DNA from: Paractinoplanes bogorensis
GTDB taxonomy: Bacteria > Actinomycetota > Actinomycetes > Mycobacteriales > Micromonosporaceae
Assembly: GCF_018829635.1 (NCBI RefSeq)
Contig: NZ_JAHKKG010000011.1
Location: forward strand, 372,001-436,000
Length of the DNA stretch: 64,000 bases
Direction of reading: 5' to 3'
The position numbers were made by a program, and so were the translations under genes. Below are positions 36,432 to 45,117 of this stretch, one piece after another. Each line of letters starts with the position of its first letter. Position 1 is the first letter of the stretch. The notes under the pieces were generated by a model. The model saw nothing but the letters and a program-made list of their open reading frames with translations, did not search any database and was not told the DNA's origin.

Positions 36432-36485
36432 TCCGCGCCCTCCGCGTAGTCCGCGCCCTCCGCGTAGTCCGCGCCCTCCGCGCAC
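36367..36485. repeat. Simple 18-bp tandem repeats spanning the ccdA stop codon
   Basis: Three 18-bp units based on GCGCCCTCCGCGCCGCCC are followed by three related units containing GCGTAGTCC. The first TAG of the second type is the ccdA stop. Slippage here would move or remove the stop. Confidence 0.85.
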
Positions 36486-36519
36486 GAAGAAACGGCCCGC
36501 ACCAGGCGGGCCGTTCTTC
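36486..36519 (+). terminator. Hairpin terminator of the redox operon
   Basis: GAAG(A)AACGGCCCGC pairs with GCGGGCCGTTCTTC, 14 pairs with one bulged A and a loop of about 5 nt. It directly follows the repeat tract. Confidence 0.7.
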
Positions 36520-36556
36520 AGCGATTCGGGGCTGCCGTCCGGGGACGGCGTCGGGG

Positions 36557-36802
36557 TCAGACGGCCGGCGGGTAGGCCGTGGCGTAGGCCGGCTTCTCCG
36601 ACGGCATCAGGATCCAGAGGATCGGGTAGATCAGGATCTGGCTGCCCGGGATGGCCAGCAGGATCACCACGAAGAGCACGCGGGCCAGCCACGGGTCGAT
36701 CCCGAAGCGGTTCGCCAGACCGGCCACGACACCGGCGATCATCCGGCCCTGGCGCGGCCGGGTGAGGCCCCGGCGGGACATGTTGTCGTGCACGGTGTTC
36801 AT
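36557..36802 (-). CDS. PspC-domain protein
   Basis: 81 residues from ATG 36802, with GGAGA upstream; ATG 36781 is an alternative start. PspC signature: RGLTRPRQGRMIAGVVAGLANRFGIDPWLARVLFVVILLAIPG, then a hydrophobic helix ending YPILWILMPSE. In other bacteria such proteins relate to envelope-stress sensing. Here it is a stand-alone short form, convergent with the redox operon. Confidence 0.83.
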   Translation of the reverse strand: MNTVHDNMSRRGLTRPRQGRMIAGVVAGLANRFGIDPWLARVLFVVILLAIPGSQILIYPILWILMPSEKPAYATAYPPAV

Positions 36803-36930
36803 GGGATGTCTGTCTCCATCTCTCCGGCTCGTTCGGCCTGATGCATTCCATCCTCCGGTCTCGGAGCCTCCGCGAACATCCGGAACTGCCCTGGTCCGAC
36901 CCTGACGTGCCAACCCTGAGTCCCGACTTG

Positions 36931-36960
36931 CTAGAGACTTCTTTCTAAAGCATTCTCTAG
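36931..36960. promoter_or_regulatory. Inverted repeat CTAGAGA-N16-TCTCTAG before the HTH regulator
   Basis: Perfect 7-bp arms lie 3 bases from the ATG of the regulator, with an A+T-rich centre (CTTTCTAAAG). The position over the expected promoter suggests autoregulation by the adjacent winged-helix protein. Confidence 0.55.
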
Positions 36961-36963
36961 GGT

Positions 36964-37650
36964 ATGCGGGACACAAACCGGCTCACCGATCCGAAGACCC
37001 TTCGCGCGTACGCTCATCCGCTGCGCATGCGGCTCATCGGGCTGCTGCGGTCCGATGGTCCGATGACGGCCACCCAGGCCGCGGCCGCTCTCGACGACAA
37101 CGTGCCGAACTGCTCGTTCCACCTGCGCCAGCTGGCCAAATACGGTTTCGCCGAGCGGGTGCCCGGTGCCGACGGGCGCGAGCGACCATGGCGGGCCACC
37201 GCACGCACCACGTCGTGGGACGACGACTCCGACGACCCGGCCATGCGCGCCGCCACCGACCAGCTCAACAGCGTGCTGCTCGGGGTCTTCACCCAGCGGG
37301 CCCAGGACTACCTGGCGGCGCGGGCCGGCGAGCCGGCCGAGTGGCGTTCGGCGGCCGGGTTCGGCGACGCCCTGGTCCACGTGACGCCCGAGCAGCTGGT
37401 CGAGCTCACCGCCCAGATCGAGGCGCTGGCGGCCCGGTTCGCCGATCGCACCCCCGGATCGCGGCCGGTTCAGCTCATCCAGCTGGCCATCCCGCGCGGC
37501 CCGGTGCCGGCTCTTGGCGAGCCGGAGCGTGGCCCGGTTTCGGCTCTTGGCGAGTCGCAGCGTGGCCCGGTTTCGGCTGTTGGCGAGTCGGACGTCGGCT
37601 CGGTCTCGGCTCGCCGACAGCCGGAGCTCGACCCGGGGGAGTCACGGTGA
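36964..37650 (+). CDS. ArsR-like winged-helix transcriptional regulator
   Basis: 228 residues. An N-terminal winged HTH: DPKTLRAYAHPLRMRLIGLLRSDGPMTATQAAAALDDNVPNCSFHLRQLAKYGFAERV (HTH_20/ArsR type). There is no obvious metal-binding CxC. A helical middle is followed by a C-terminal tail of four 11-residue repeats. It overlaps the MFS gene by GTGA, so it very likely regulates that transporter from the upstream inverted repeat. Confidence 0.85.
   Translation: MRDTNRLTDPKTLRAYAHPLRMRLIGLLRSDGPMTATQAAAALDDNVPNCSFHLRQLAKYGFAERVPGADGRERPWRATARTTSWDDDSDDPAMRAATDQLNSVLLGVFTQRAQDYLAARAGEPAEWRSAAGFGDALVHVTPEQLVELTAQIEALAARFADRTPGSRPVQLIQLAIPRGPVPALGEPERGPVSALGESQRGPVSAVGESDVGSVSARRQPELDPGESR
37495..37626 (+). 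repeat. Four 33-bp tandem repeats at the 3' end of the HTH gene
   Basis: In-frame units RGPVPALGEPE, RGPVSALGESQ, RGPVSAVGESD and VGSVSARRQPE. The middle units are nearly identical at DNA level; the last is diverged. Confidence 0.85.
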
Positions 37651-38906
37651 CGGCCGGGGCGATCGTCGAGCCGCGGGGGCCGTGGCGGCTGCTGCGCGAG
37701 GCCGCCTTTCGTCGCTACTGGAGTGCGCAGACCGTCTCGCTCGTCGGCGATCAGATCACGGTTCTGGTCGTGCCGCTGCTGGCCGTGCTGGCCGTCGACG
37801 CTGGACCGGCCGAGATGGGCTACCTGACCGCGGCCGCCCTGCTGCCCAACCTCTTCTTCTCGCTGCCCGCCGGCGCCTGGGCCGACCGCCGCCGCGACAA
37901 GCGCCGCATCATGATCGCCGCCGACCTGTCCCGCGCGCTCCTGCTGCTGGCCGTGCCCGCGCTGTGGTGGGCCGACGCGCTGACCCTGCCGCTGCTGTGC
38001 GCGGTGGCGTTCCTGGTCGGGTCGTTCGCGGTGCTGTTCGAAGTGGCCCACGCCAGCCTGTTCGCCGCACTGGTCCGCCGCCCCGACTACGTCGACGCCA
38101 ACACGCTGCTCAACGGCAGCCGGGCCGCGTCCTTCGTGGCCGGTCCGAGCCTGGGCGGCCTGCTCGTGCAGTGGCTGTCGGCGCCGGTCGCGCTGCTCGC
38201 CGACGTGCTCACCTACCTGGCGTCGGCCGCATTCCTGACCCGGGTGCGCGTCGCGGACGCTCCCGCCGACACGTCGGATCAGGCCAGAGGCATGCTTGCG
38301 GGCGTACGTTTCGTGGCCCGCTCGGCCGTGCTGCGCGCCGTGCTGCTCGGGGCGACCACGCTGAACCTCTTCAACTACATCTTCGCCGCGCTGTTCGTCC
38401 TCTACGTGACCACCTCGCTGCACGTGGCCCCCGGCACGCTGGGCCTGATCATCGGCCTGGGCGCGCTGGGCGGCCTGGTCGGCGCCGCGGCGGCCGGCCC
38501 GTTGAGCCGCCGCATCGGTATCGGTCCCGCCGTGCTGGTCGGCTTCGTCCTGTTCCCGGCCCCGCTGATCCTGATCCCGTGGGTCGGCGGCCCCTACGCG
38601 CTGATCCTGGCCACCTTGGCCGTCGCCGAGTTTTTGTGCGCGCTCGGCGTGATGATCCTCGACATCACTGTCGGCTCGGTCCAGACGGCCGCCACCCCAC
38701 CGTCGATGCTGGCCGTGGTGGCCGGTTTCAAACGAACGGTCAACTACGGCATCCGCCCCATCGGCGCCCTGCTCGGCGGAGCGTTGGGAGCCACCATCGG
38801 CGTACGGCCGTCACTGTGGATAGCCACCGTGGGCGCCCTGCTCGGCGCCGTGTGGATCTGGTTCTCCCCCCTGCGCACCATGCGCGACCTGCCGGAACTC
38901 GAGTAG
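37647..38906 (+). CDS. MFS transporter (MFS_3/EntS-like)
   Basis: 419 residues from GTG 37647, coupled to the regulator by a 4-base overlap. Twelve hydrophobic helices. The loop motif AGAWADRRRDKRRIMIAADLSRA between helices 2 and 3 and the start AFRRYWSAQTVSLVGDQITVLVVPL are typical of the enterobactin-exporter-like MFS branch, often multidrug or natural-product exporters. Substrate unknown. It is convergent with czcD, leaving one base between stops. Confidence 0.87.
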   Translation: MTAGAIVEPRGPWRLLREAAFRRYWSAQTVSLVGDQITVLVVPLLAVLAVDAGPAEMGYLTAAALLPNLFFSLPAGAWADRRRDKRRIMIAADLSRALLLLAVPALWWADALTLPLLCAVAFLVGSFAVLFEVAHASLFAALVRRPDYVDANTLLNGSRAASFVAGPSLGGLLVQWLSAPVALLADVLTYLASAAFLTRVRVADAPADTSDQARGMLAGVRFVARSAVLRAVLLGATTLNLFNYIFAALFVLYVTTSLHVAPGTLGLIIGLGALGGLVGAAAAGPLSRRIGIGPAVLVGFVLFPAPLILIPWVGGPYALILATLAVAEFLCALGVMILDITVGSVQTAATPPSMLAVVAGFKRTVNYGIRPIGALLGGALGATIGVRPSLWIATVGALLGAVWIWFSPLRTMRDLPELE

Positions 38907-38907
38907 T

Positions 38908-39846
38908 TCACTGACCCACAGTCGCCGCACTGCGGTGCACGGGGCCGCAGCGCAGCCCGTCGGTGTCGGCGGCGTGGTCGACCTGCAGGGTGGTGTGCCG
39001 GATGTGGTGCCGGACCCGCAGCAGCTCCTCCAGGTCGACGCGGCTGCGGTGGCAGTCGGCGTGATCCTCGACGATCACGTGCGCGGACAGTGCCGCGTGG
39101 CCCGAGGTGATCTGCCACAGGTGCAGGTCGTGGATCTCGTGCACGGCGGTCACCGCGGCCAGCTCGGCGCCGAGTGCGTCGACGTCCATGCCGGCCGGGG
39201 CGGCCTCGAGCAGGATCCGCCCGGAGTCGCGGACCAGCCGGGCCCCGGCGTGGACCATCAGCACCACCACGATCAGCGAGGCGATCGCGTCGGCCCGGGT
39301 GAAGCCGGTGACCACCATGACCACGCCGGAGACGAGGGTGGCGGCGAACGCGAACAGGTCGTTGAGCAGATGCTGGAACGCGCCCTCGACGTTGAGACTG
39401 GTCCGGTTGGCGCGGGACATGCACCAGGCCGCGACGACGTTGACCACGACACCGATCGCGGCGGTGACCAGGACGACCCCGCCGGCCACCTCGGGCGGGT
39501 CGATCAACCGGCCGACGGCCTCGTACGCCAGCCAGAGGCCGAGCAGGATCAGGGTCAGACCATTGGCCTGGGCGGAGAGGATCTCGGCGCGTTTGAGCCC
39601 GTACGTGAAACCGCCCCGGGGTGGACGCGCGGCCAGGCGCATCGCGGCCAGCGCCAGGACGATCGCGGCGACGTCGGTCAGCAGGTGGGCGGCGTCGGAC
39701 AGCAGGGCCAGCGAGCCGGAGACGACGCCGGCCACCACCTCGGCCAGCATCAGCACCGAGATCAGGATCAGTGCGGCGACCAGCCAGCGCCGGTCCGAGC
39801 CGGCGCTCACTCCGTGATCATGGTGGTGCTCATGGTGACCGCCCAT
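38908..39846 (-). CDS. czcD: Cation diffusion facilitator (CzcD-type metal exporter)
   Basis: 312 residues from ATG 39846 (GGGAGGAA upstream). A His-rich N terminus (GGHHEHHHDHG) is followed by six membrane helices. The zinc-site motifs are DAAHLLTD in helix 2 and FQHLLNDLFAF in helix 5 (HxxxD pattern). The cytosolic C-terminal domain contains HEIHDLHLWQITSGHAALSAHV. It exports Zn2+ or a similar divalent metal in exchange for protons. Specificity between Zn, Co and Cd is not decided. Confidence 0.9.
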   Translation of the reverse strand: MGGHHEHHHDHGVSAGSDRRWLVAALILISVLMLAEVVAGVVSGSLALLSDAAHLLTDVAAIVLALAAMRLAARPPRGGFTYGLKRAEILSAQANGLTLILLGLWLAYEAVGRLIDPPEVAGGVVLVTAAIGVVVNVVAAWCMSRANRTSLNVEGAFQHLLNDLFAFAATLVSGVVMVVTGFTRADAIASLIVVVLMVHAGARLVRDSGRILLEAAPAGMDVDALGAELAAVTAVHEIHDLHLWQITSGHAALSAHVIVEDHADCHRSRVDLEELLRVRHHIRHTTLQVDHAADTDGLRCGPVHRSAATVGQ

Positions 39847-39893
39847 GGTTCCTCCCGATCGGTATCAGGAGGATTTTCCCACTTCACCGCGAA

Positions 39894-39907
39894 ATATCGG
39901 TGCATAT
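39894..39907. promoter_or_regulatory. ATAT-N6-ATAT element upstream of czcD
   Basis: ATATCGGTGCATAT is an A+T-rich, partly symmetric site 48 bases upstream of the exporter start in a GC-rich background. It resembles operators of SmtB/ArsR metal sensors in general form only. Weak evidence. Confidence 0.25.
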
Positions 39908-39939
39908 CCGAATCATCGGGTGATCCACGATGGACAGCT

Positions 39940-40659
39940 CTACTCCCCGGTGATGTCGGCGACGATCACCGTGACGTTGTCGGGCGCGCCGTTCTCGAGG
40001 GTGCGGTGCACGAGCTCGGCCGCGGCCGTCTTGCGGTCGGCGTTGGCCAGCAGGGTCTCGGCGATCACGGCGTCCTCGACGTAGTCGGACAGCCCGTCGC
40101 TGCAGAGCAGGAAACGGTCGCCCTCCCGTACGGGAATCATCCGCCCCGCGGGACGGTAGGGACCACCCTGCACGGCCTGGGTGACCAGCGCCCGCTGCGG
40201 ATGGCGCCGGGCGTCGGCGGCACTCAGCACACCCTGGTCGACCAGCGCCTGGACGTACGTGTCGTCGCGGGTCAGCTGGGTCAGCTCACCGTCGCGGACC
40301 AGGTAGCAGCGCGAGTCGCCGACGTTCAGCGCGGCCACCCGGTCGCCCGCCAGCATGATCGCGGTGACCGTGGTGCCCATGCCGTCACGGGCGTCGTCGT
40401 CGGCCACCGCGGCCTCGATCCGCTCGTTGGCCTGCTCGAGCGCGCGGATCAGCACCTGCAGCGGCTCACCCTCGTCGTCCTCGGCGTCGACGACGCTGAG
40501 CGACTGCACCAGGATGTCGCTGGCCAGCTCGCCGGCGGGCAGCCCACCCATGCCGTCAGCGACCACGAGGAGGCGGTTCCCGACGAAGACCGCGTCCTCG
40601 TTGTTGGTCCGCACCAGGCCCTGATCGGTGGCGGCGACCGCCCGGACAACAAGCGTCAT
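39940..40659 (-). CDS. Soluble PP2C-family Ser/Thr protein phosphatase
   Basis: 239 residues. All PP2C signatures are intact: ATDQGLVRTNNEDAVF, LLVVADGMGGLPAG, GMGTTVTAIML, ALNVGDSRCYLVRDGELTQLT, FLLCSDGLSDYV and GAPDNVTVIVADI. No membrane anchor, so it is shorter than mycobacterial PstP. Divergent from tex; a kinase gene follows tex, so this phosphatase could oppose that kinase. Confidence 0.9.
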   Translation of the reverse strand: MTLVVRAVAATDQGLVRTNNEDAVFVGNRLLVVADGMGGLPAGELASDILVQSLSVVDAEDDEGEPLQVLIRALEQANERIEAAVADDDARDGMGTTVTAIMLAGDRVAALNVGDSRCYLVRDGELTQLTRDDTYVQALVDQGVLSAADARRHPQRALVTQAVQGGPYRPAGRMIPVREGDRFLLCSDGLSDYVEDAVIAETLLANADRKTAAAELVHRTLENGAPDNVTVIVADITGE

Positions 40660-40834
40660 GTGACAAGACTGCCAAAGCCCCGATCAGATGTCTCTAGTAC
40701 CTCCTGAGTAGTGCGGGGACGAGTTTGTGTTAAGGACGGACATAAGGCGCTTCCCGGCAGGTCAACCACACCGGAGGACTACCTCGCGCGGGGCGGCGGG
40801 ACAACCGGTGCGGCCGTGGTTGACAATCGTCGGC

Positions 40835-43300
40835 GTGACGACAGCCATCCATCAGCGCATTGCCACCGAACTCGGGGTCCGTGAGGGCCAGGTCACCGCG
40901 ACGGTCGATCTGCTCGACGGCGGGGCCACCGTTCCGTTCATCGCCCGGTATCGCAAGGAGGTGACCGGCGCCCTCGACGACACCCAGCTCCGCACGCTCG
41001 AGGAGCGGCTGGGCTACCTGCGCGAGCTGGAGGAACGCCGGGCCGCGGTGCTGGAGTCGATCCGTACGCAGGGAAAGCTCGACGACGCACTGGAAGCCGC
41101 GATCCTGGCCGCCGACTCCAAGGCCCGCCTCGAGGACATCTACCTGCCCTACAAGCCGAAACGGCGGACGCGGGCCCAGATCGCCCGTGAGGCCGGCCTC
41201 GAGCCGCTGGCCGACCAGCTCCTCGGCGATCCCTCGCTCGACCCCAGGTCGACCGCGACATCTTTTGTGGGCGAGAACGTCGCCGACGAGCAGGCGGCGC
41301 TGGACGGGGCGCGGGCCATCCTGATCGAGCGCTTCGCCGAGGACGCCGACCTGATCGGTGAGCTGCGCGAGCGGATGTGGACCCGGGGCCGCCTGATCGC
41401 CAAGGTCAACGACGGGAAGCAGAACGACGGCGCGAAGTTCGCCGACTATTTCGACTTCGCCGAGCCGTACGCGAAACTGCCCTCGCACCGCATCCTGGCC
41501 ATGTTCCGCGGCGAGAAGGAGGGCGTCCTCGACCTCACGATGGAACCCGAGCCCGAGGACGAGTCGACCTTCGAGCCGCGCATCGCCGCCCGGTTCGGCG
41601 TCACCGACCAGGGCCGGCCCGGCGACAAGTGGATGAACGACACCGTGCGGTGGGCCTGGCGCACCCGCGTGCTCATCCACCTCGGCGCCGACCTGCGCGT
41701 CCGACTGTGGCAGGCGGCCGAGGACGAGGCCGTCCGGGTCTTCGCGGCCAACCTGCGCGACCTGCTGCTGGCCGCTCCGGCGGGCACGCGTTCCACCATG
41801 GGCCTCGACCCCGGATTCCGTACGGGCGTGAAGGTCGCCGTGGTCGACTCGACCGGCAAGGTGGTGGCGACCGACGTCATCTACCCGCACGTGCCGCAGA
41901 ACAAGTGGGACGAGTCGATCCACCGGCTCGCCGCCCTGGCCAGCAAGCACAACGTGGACCTGATCGCGATCGGCAACGGCACCGCCTCCCGCGAGACCGA
42001 CAAGCTGGCCGGCGACCTGATCAAGCGGCACCCCGAGGCCGGCCTCACCAAGGTCATGGTCAGCGAGGCCGGGGCGTCGGTCTATTCGGCTTCCGCGTAC
42101 GCGGCCCAGGAGCTCCCGGGCATGGACGTGTCCCTGCGCGGCGCCGTCTCCATCGCGCGCCGCCTGCAGGACCCGCTGGCCGAGCTCGTGAAGATCGACC
42201 CGCGCTCGATCGGCGTCGGGCAGTACCAGCACGACCTGTCCGAGTCCAAACTGTCCAAGTCGCTCGACGCGGTGGTCGAAGACTGTGTGAACGCGGTCGG
42301 CGTCGACATCAACACCGCCTCGGCCCCGCTGCTCTCCCGGGTCTCCGGCATCACGACCGGCCTGGCCGAGAACATCGTGCTGCACCGCGACGCCAACGGC
42401 CCGTTCGCCAACCGCAACGAGATCAAGAAGGTGGCCCGGCTCGGCCCCAAGGCGTTCGAGCAGTGCGCCGGCTTCCTGCGCATCCCCGACGGCGACGACC
42501 CGCTCGACTCCTCGGCCGTGCACCCGGAGTCCTACCCGGTGGTGCGGACGATCCTGGCGTCGGCCAAGACCGACATCAAGTCGCTGATCGGCAACAGCCC
42601 GCTGCTGCGCGGCCTGCGGCCCGAGGAGTTCATCACCGACACGGTCGGCGTGCTCACCGTGACCGACATCCTGCGCGAGCTCGACAAGCCGGGGCGGGAT
42701 CCGCGGCCCGAGTTCAGCACGGCCACCTTCAAGGAGGGCGTCGAAAAGATCGGCGACCTCGAGCCGGGCATGGTGCTCGAGGGCGTCGTGACCAACGTGG
42801 CGGCGTTCGGGGCGTTCGTCGACGTCGGCGTCCACCAGGACGGGCTGGTGCACGTGTCGGCGCTCTCGGACACGTTCGTCAAGGATCCGCGTGAGGTCGT
42901 GAAGTCGGGCGACGTCGTGAAGGTGCGGGTCGTCGAGGTCGACGTGCCGCGTAAGCGGATCTCGCTGACCATGCGGCTCAAGGACGAGGTGCGCAAGCCG
43001 CGGGAACCTCGCGAGGACCGGCCGCGTGGCGGTCCGGGCGGCGGGCCGCGGCAGGGCGGCGCCGGTCAGGGCGGCGGGCCGCGGCAGGGCGGTGGCGGTC
43101 AGGGCGGCGGGCCGCGGCAGGGCAGCGGCGGTCAGGGCGGTGGCGGTCAGGGCAGCGGCGGGCAGCGTCAGGGTGGCGGCCAGCGGCAGGGCGGTCAGCA
43201 GCGCCAAGGCGGCGGTCAGCGCCAGCAGCAGTCCCAGTCCAGCTTCAACGGCGGGGCGATGGCCGACGCGCTGCGCCGGGCCGGCCTCACCAAGGACTAG
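40835..43300 (+). CDS. tex: Tex-family RNA-binding transcription accessory protein
   Basis: 821 residues from GTG 40835 (VTTAIHQRIATELGV); in-frame starts at 40809 or 40820 cannot be excluded. Layout: Tex N-terminal domain (ATVPFIARYRKEVTGALDD), YqgF/RNase-H-like domain (GLDPGFRTGVKVAVVD), helix-hairpin-helix region (VSGITTGLAENIVLHRDANGPF), and an S1 domain at about 640-715 (GMVLEGVVTNVAAFGAFVDVGVHQDGLVH). A Gly/Gln/Arg tail then precedes the conserved end (MADALRRAGL). Tex binds RNA through S1 and affects transcription. The tail makes it longer than the ~770-residue proteobacterial form. Confidence 0.93.
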   Translation: MTTAIHQRIATELGVREGQVTATVDLLDGGATVPFIARYRKEVTGALDDTQLRTLEERLGYLRELEERRAAVLESIRTQGKLDDALEAAILAADSKARLEDIYLPYKPKRRTRAQIAREAGLEPLADQLLGDPSLDPRSTATSFVGENVADEQAALDGARAILIERFAEDADLIGELRERMWTRGRLIAKVNDGKQNDGAKFADYFDFAEPYAKLPSHRILAMFRGEKEGVLDLTMEPEPEDESTFEPRIAARFGVTDQGRPGDKWMNDTVRWAWRTRVLIHLGADLRVRLWQAAEDEAVRVFAANLRDLLLAAPAGTRSTMGLDPGFRTGVKVAVVDSTGKVVATDVIYPHVPQNKWDESIHRLAALASKHNVDLIAIGNGTASRETDKLAGDLIKRHPEAGLTKVMVSEAGASVYSASAYAAQELPGMDVSLRGAVSIARRLQDPLAELVKIDPRSIGVGQYQHDLSESKLSKSLDAVVEDCVNAVGVDINTASAPLLSRVSGITTGLAENIVLHRDANGPFANRNEIKKVARLGPKAFEQCAGFLRIPDGDDPLDSSAVHPESYPVVRTILASAKTDIKSLIGNSPLLRGLRPEEFITDTVGVLTVTDILRELDKPGRDPRPEFSTATFKEGVEKIGDLEPGMVLEGVVTNVAAFGAFVDVGVHQDGLVHVSALSDTFVKDPREVVKSGDVVKVRVVEVDVPRKRISLTMRLKDEVRKPREPREDRPRGGPGGGPRQGGAGQGGGPRQGGGGQGGGPRQGSGGQGGGGQGSGGQRQGGGQRQGGQQRQGGGQRQQQSQSSFNGGAMADALRRAGLTKD
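43024..43230 (+). repeat. Gly/Gln-rich repeat tract in the tex 3' region
   Basis: Imperfect repeats of GGCGGGCCGCGGCAGGGC and CAGGGCGGT encode GGGPRQGG, GGQGGG and QRQGGGQ units. The region lies between the S1 domain and the conserved C-terminal helix. Confidence 0.8.
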
Positions 43301-43305
43301 GTGGC

Positions 43306-43337
43306 GGGCCGGGCGCTCCTCAGCGGGCGCTCGGCCC
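43306..43337. terminator. Hairpin between convergent tex and kinase genes
   Basis: GGGCCGGGCGCTC pairs with GGGCGCTCGGCCC (13 pairs, two of them G-U) around a 6-nt loop. It overlaps the last codons of the kinase gene and may serve both transcripts. Confidence 0.5.
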
Positions 43338-45038
43338 CCGCACCTCGATCCGGTCGAAGGCCACCTCGGCCGCCCCCGCCTCGGGCGCGTCGCGGTCGAG
43401 GAACACGCCGAGCAGCACCCGGCTGCCGCTGATCTCGGCCGCGCCGAGCGGGGCGTCCCCGAGCGGAACGCCGTCGCGGGTCACGGTCACCGTCTCGCCG
43501 TCGACCCGCAGACCGATCCGGGTCGGTTCCGCCCCGACCTCGATCGGCTGGTCGAGCGGCAGGGTGCGGGACACCGACACATTCGTGCTCTGGTGCGCCC
43601 CGACGAAGATGTTGTCCCGGCACACGCGTACGAGATGACCGCCGTTGGGCAGTTTGAAGTGGAACCAGATCGCCGCGCAGGCATTGTCGCTGAGCAGCCG
43701 CACGCCGACCTCGATGCCCAGGTCTTCGGGCAGTTGATCCTGCGGGCCGCGGCACTTGTAGAGCGGCTTGGCGTCGATCCGCACGTGCAGCTCGCCGTCG
43801 GTGAACGCGCACGACGAGCGGCCGTCGGGCTCGGTCTTGGCCAGCCACAACCGGGGCTTGTCGAGGTCGTCGGCCAGCAGCAGCGGGCCGGCCGGCGGCG
43901 CGGACGACACTTCGGCCACCGGCTCGCTCGGCCCGGGCCCGGGAGAGGCGACCGGACTCTGACCCGGACGTCCGAAAACGATCATCATCGTGCCGGCGAT
44001 CACGGCCAGCACCAGCGCGGCGATCGAGACCGGCAGGAACCAGCGGCGCTTGTCTTCCACGTCGTCGGTCACCGGCTCGGCCATGCCCGGTATGGCCGAC
44101 ACGACCACGGTCGGCTCGGCCGGCGCCGGATGCGGCATCAGACCGGTCACCGACTGCGCCTGGTTGGCCGCGGCCCGCAGGTCGGGCTGGCCCTCGAGGG
44201 CCGACACGGCGGGCCTCGAGTTGCTGGCCACGAGCCGGTCGAGCAGTTCGCGGGCCGAGGGGCGGTCGGCCGGATCCTTGCTCAGCGCGGCCGCGACCAG
44301 ATCGCGCAGCGGGCCGCTGAGCCCGGAGAGATCGGGCTGACTGGTCAGGATGCGCCCCGCCGTCGACGGGGCCGAGTCGCCGCCGAACGGGGTGTGGCCG
44401 GTGCCCGCGTAGGTCACGATGCCGCCCCACGCGAAGACGTCGGCCGCGGCGGTGACCGGCACTTCGTCGTCGCCGAAGCGCTCCGGCGCCATGTAGGCGA
44501 CCGTGCCCATCATGAACTCGGGCGACGTGTTCGCCGTGTGGGCGCCCTCGATGGCCCGCGCGATACCGAAATCGATCACCTTGGGCGTGCCCGGCGCGAG
44601 CAGCACGTTGCGGGGCTTGAGGTCGCGGTGGATCACGCCGGCGCCGTGGATCGCGGTGAGGGCGGTGGCCACCCCGATCGCGACACTGTGGAGGTTGGCC
44701 GCGGTGAGCGGTCCCTTGTCGTCCACGACCTGCTGCAGGGTCGGGCCGTCGACGTATTCGACCACCAGATAGGGATGGTCGGCGTCGGGGTCGGCGTCGA
44801 GCACCTCGGCCGTGCAGAACGGCGGCACCTGCCGGGCCCGGGCCACCTCGCTGCGGAACCGGCGCCGGAACTCGTCGTCGGGCGCCAGATCGGCCCGCAC
44901 CACCTTGACCGCCACCTGTGTGCCGGCCGGCGACGTGGCCAGGAAGACGGTGCCCATGCCGCCCTCGCCGAGACGGCCGACGAGCTCGTACTCGCCGAGC
45001 CGCACCGGATCGCTCGGGCGCAACGGCTCCGGACGCAT
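43320..45038 (-). CDS. Membrane Ser/Thr protein kinase (PknB-like) with extracytoplasmic sensor domain
   Basis: 572 residues. An N-terminal Hanks-type kinase with all catalytic features: GRLGEGGMGTVF loop, Lys45, Glu64, HRDLKPRN with Asp139, DFG with Asp156, and GTVAYMAPE activation-end motif. A juxtamembrane linker leads to one TM helix at about 338-358 (LPVSIAALVLAVIAGTMMIVF). A Pro/Ser stalk and a C-terminal extracellular beta-sandwich domain (FTDGELHVRIDAKPLYKC, ACAAIWFHFKLPNGGHLVRVC, FDRIEV) follow. That sensor has no PASTA repeats. It phosphorylates Ser/Thr proteins in response to an unknown external cue. Confidence 0.92.
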   Translation of the reverse strand: MRPEPLRPSDPVRLGEYELVGRLGEGGMGTVFLATSPAGTQVAVKVVRADLAPDDEFRRRFRSEVARARQVPPFCTAEVLDADPDADHPYLVVEYVDGPTLQQVVDDKGPLTAANLHSVAIGVATALTAIHGAGVIHRDLKPRNVLLAPGTPKVIDFGIARAIEGAHTANTSPEFMMGTVAYMAPERFGDDEVPVTAAADVFAWGGIVTYAGTGHTPFGGDSAPSTAGRILTSQPDLSGLSGPLRDLVAAALSKDPADRPSARELLDRLVASNSRPAVSALEGQPDLRAAANQAQSVTGLMPHPAPAEPTVVVSAIPGMAEPVTDDVEDKRRWFLPVSIAALVLAVIAGTMMIVFGRPGQSPVASPGPGPSEPVAEVSSAPPAGPLLLADDLDKPRLWLAKTEPDGRSSCAFTDGELHVRIDAKPLYKCRGPQDQLPEDLGIEVGVRLLSDNACAAIWFHFKLPNGGHLVRVCRDNIFVGAHQSTNVSVSRTLPLDQPIEVGAEPTRIGLRVDGETVTVTRDGVPLGDAPLGAAEISGSRVLLGVFLDRDAPEAGAAEVAFDRIEVRGPSAR

Positions 45039-45117
45039 GACCGCCCCCAGTCCCGGAGAAATCAGAAAGGGTCACTGTATCGGGTGACGTCAGCCGCCTG
45101 CGGCCTATCCTCGGCTC

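Noticed and set aside
40820..40843. A perfect TTGACA that looks like a -35 box in front of tex
   Set aside because: It is only 15 bases before the conserved tex start, so a matching -10 would fall inside the coding region. Probably chance or part of an alternative N terminus.
45071..45088. GTCAC-N8-GTGAC inverted repeat upstream of the GNAT gene, similar to GTCAC-N6-GTGAC at 31331-31346
   Set aside because: Short arms and different spacing; two copies in 64 kb are not enough to claim a shared operator.
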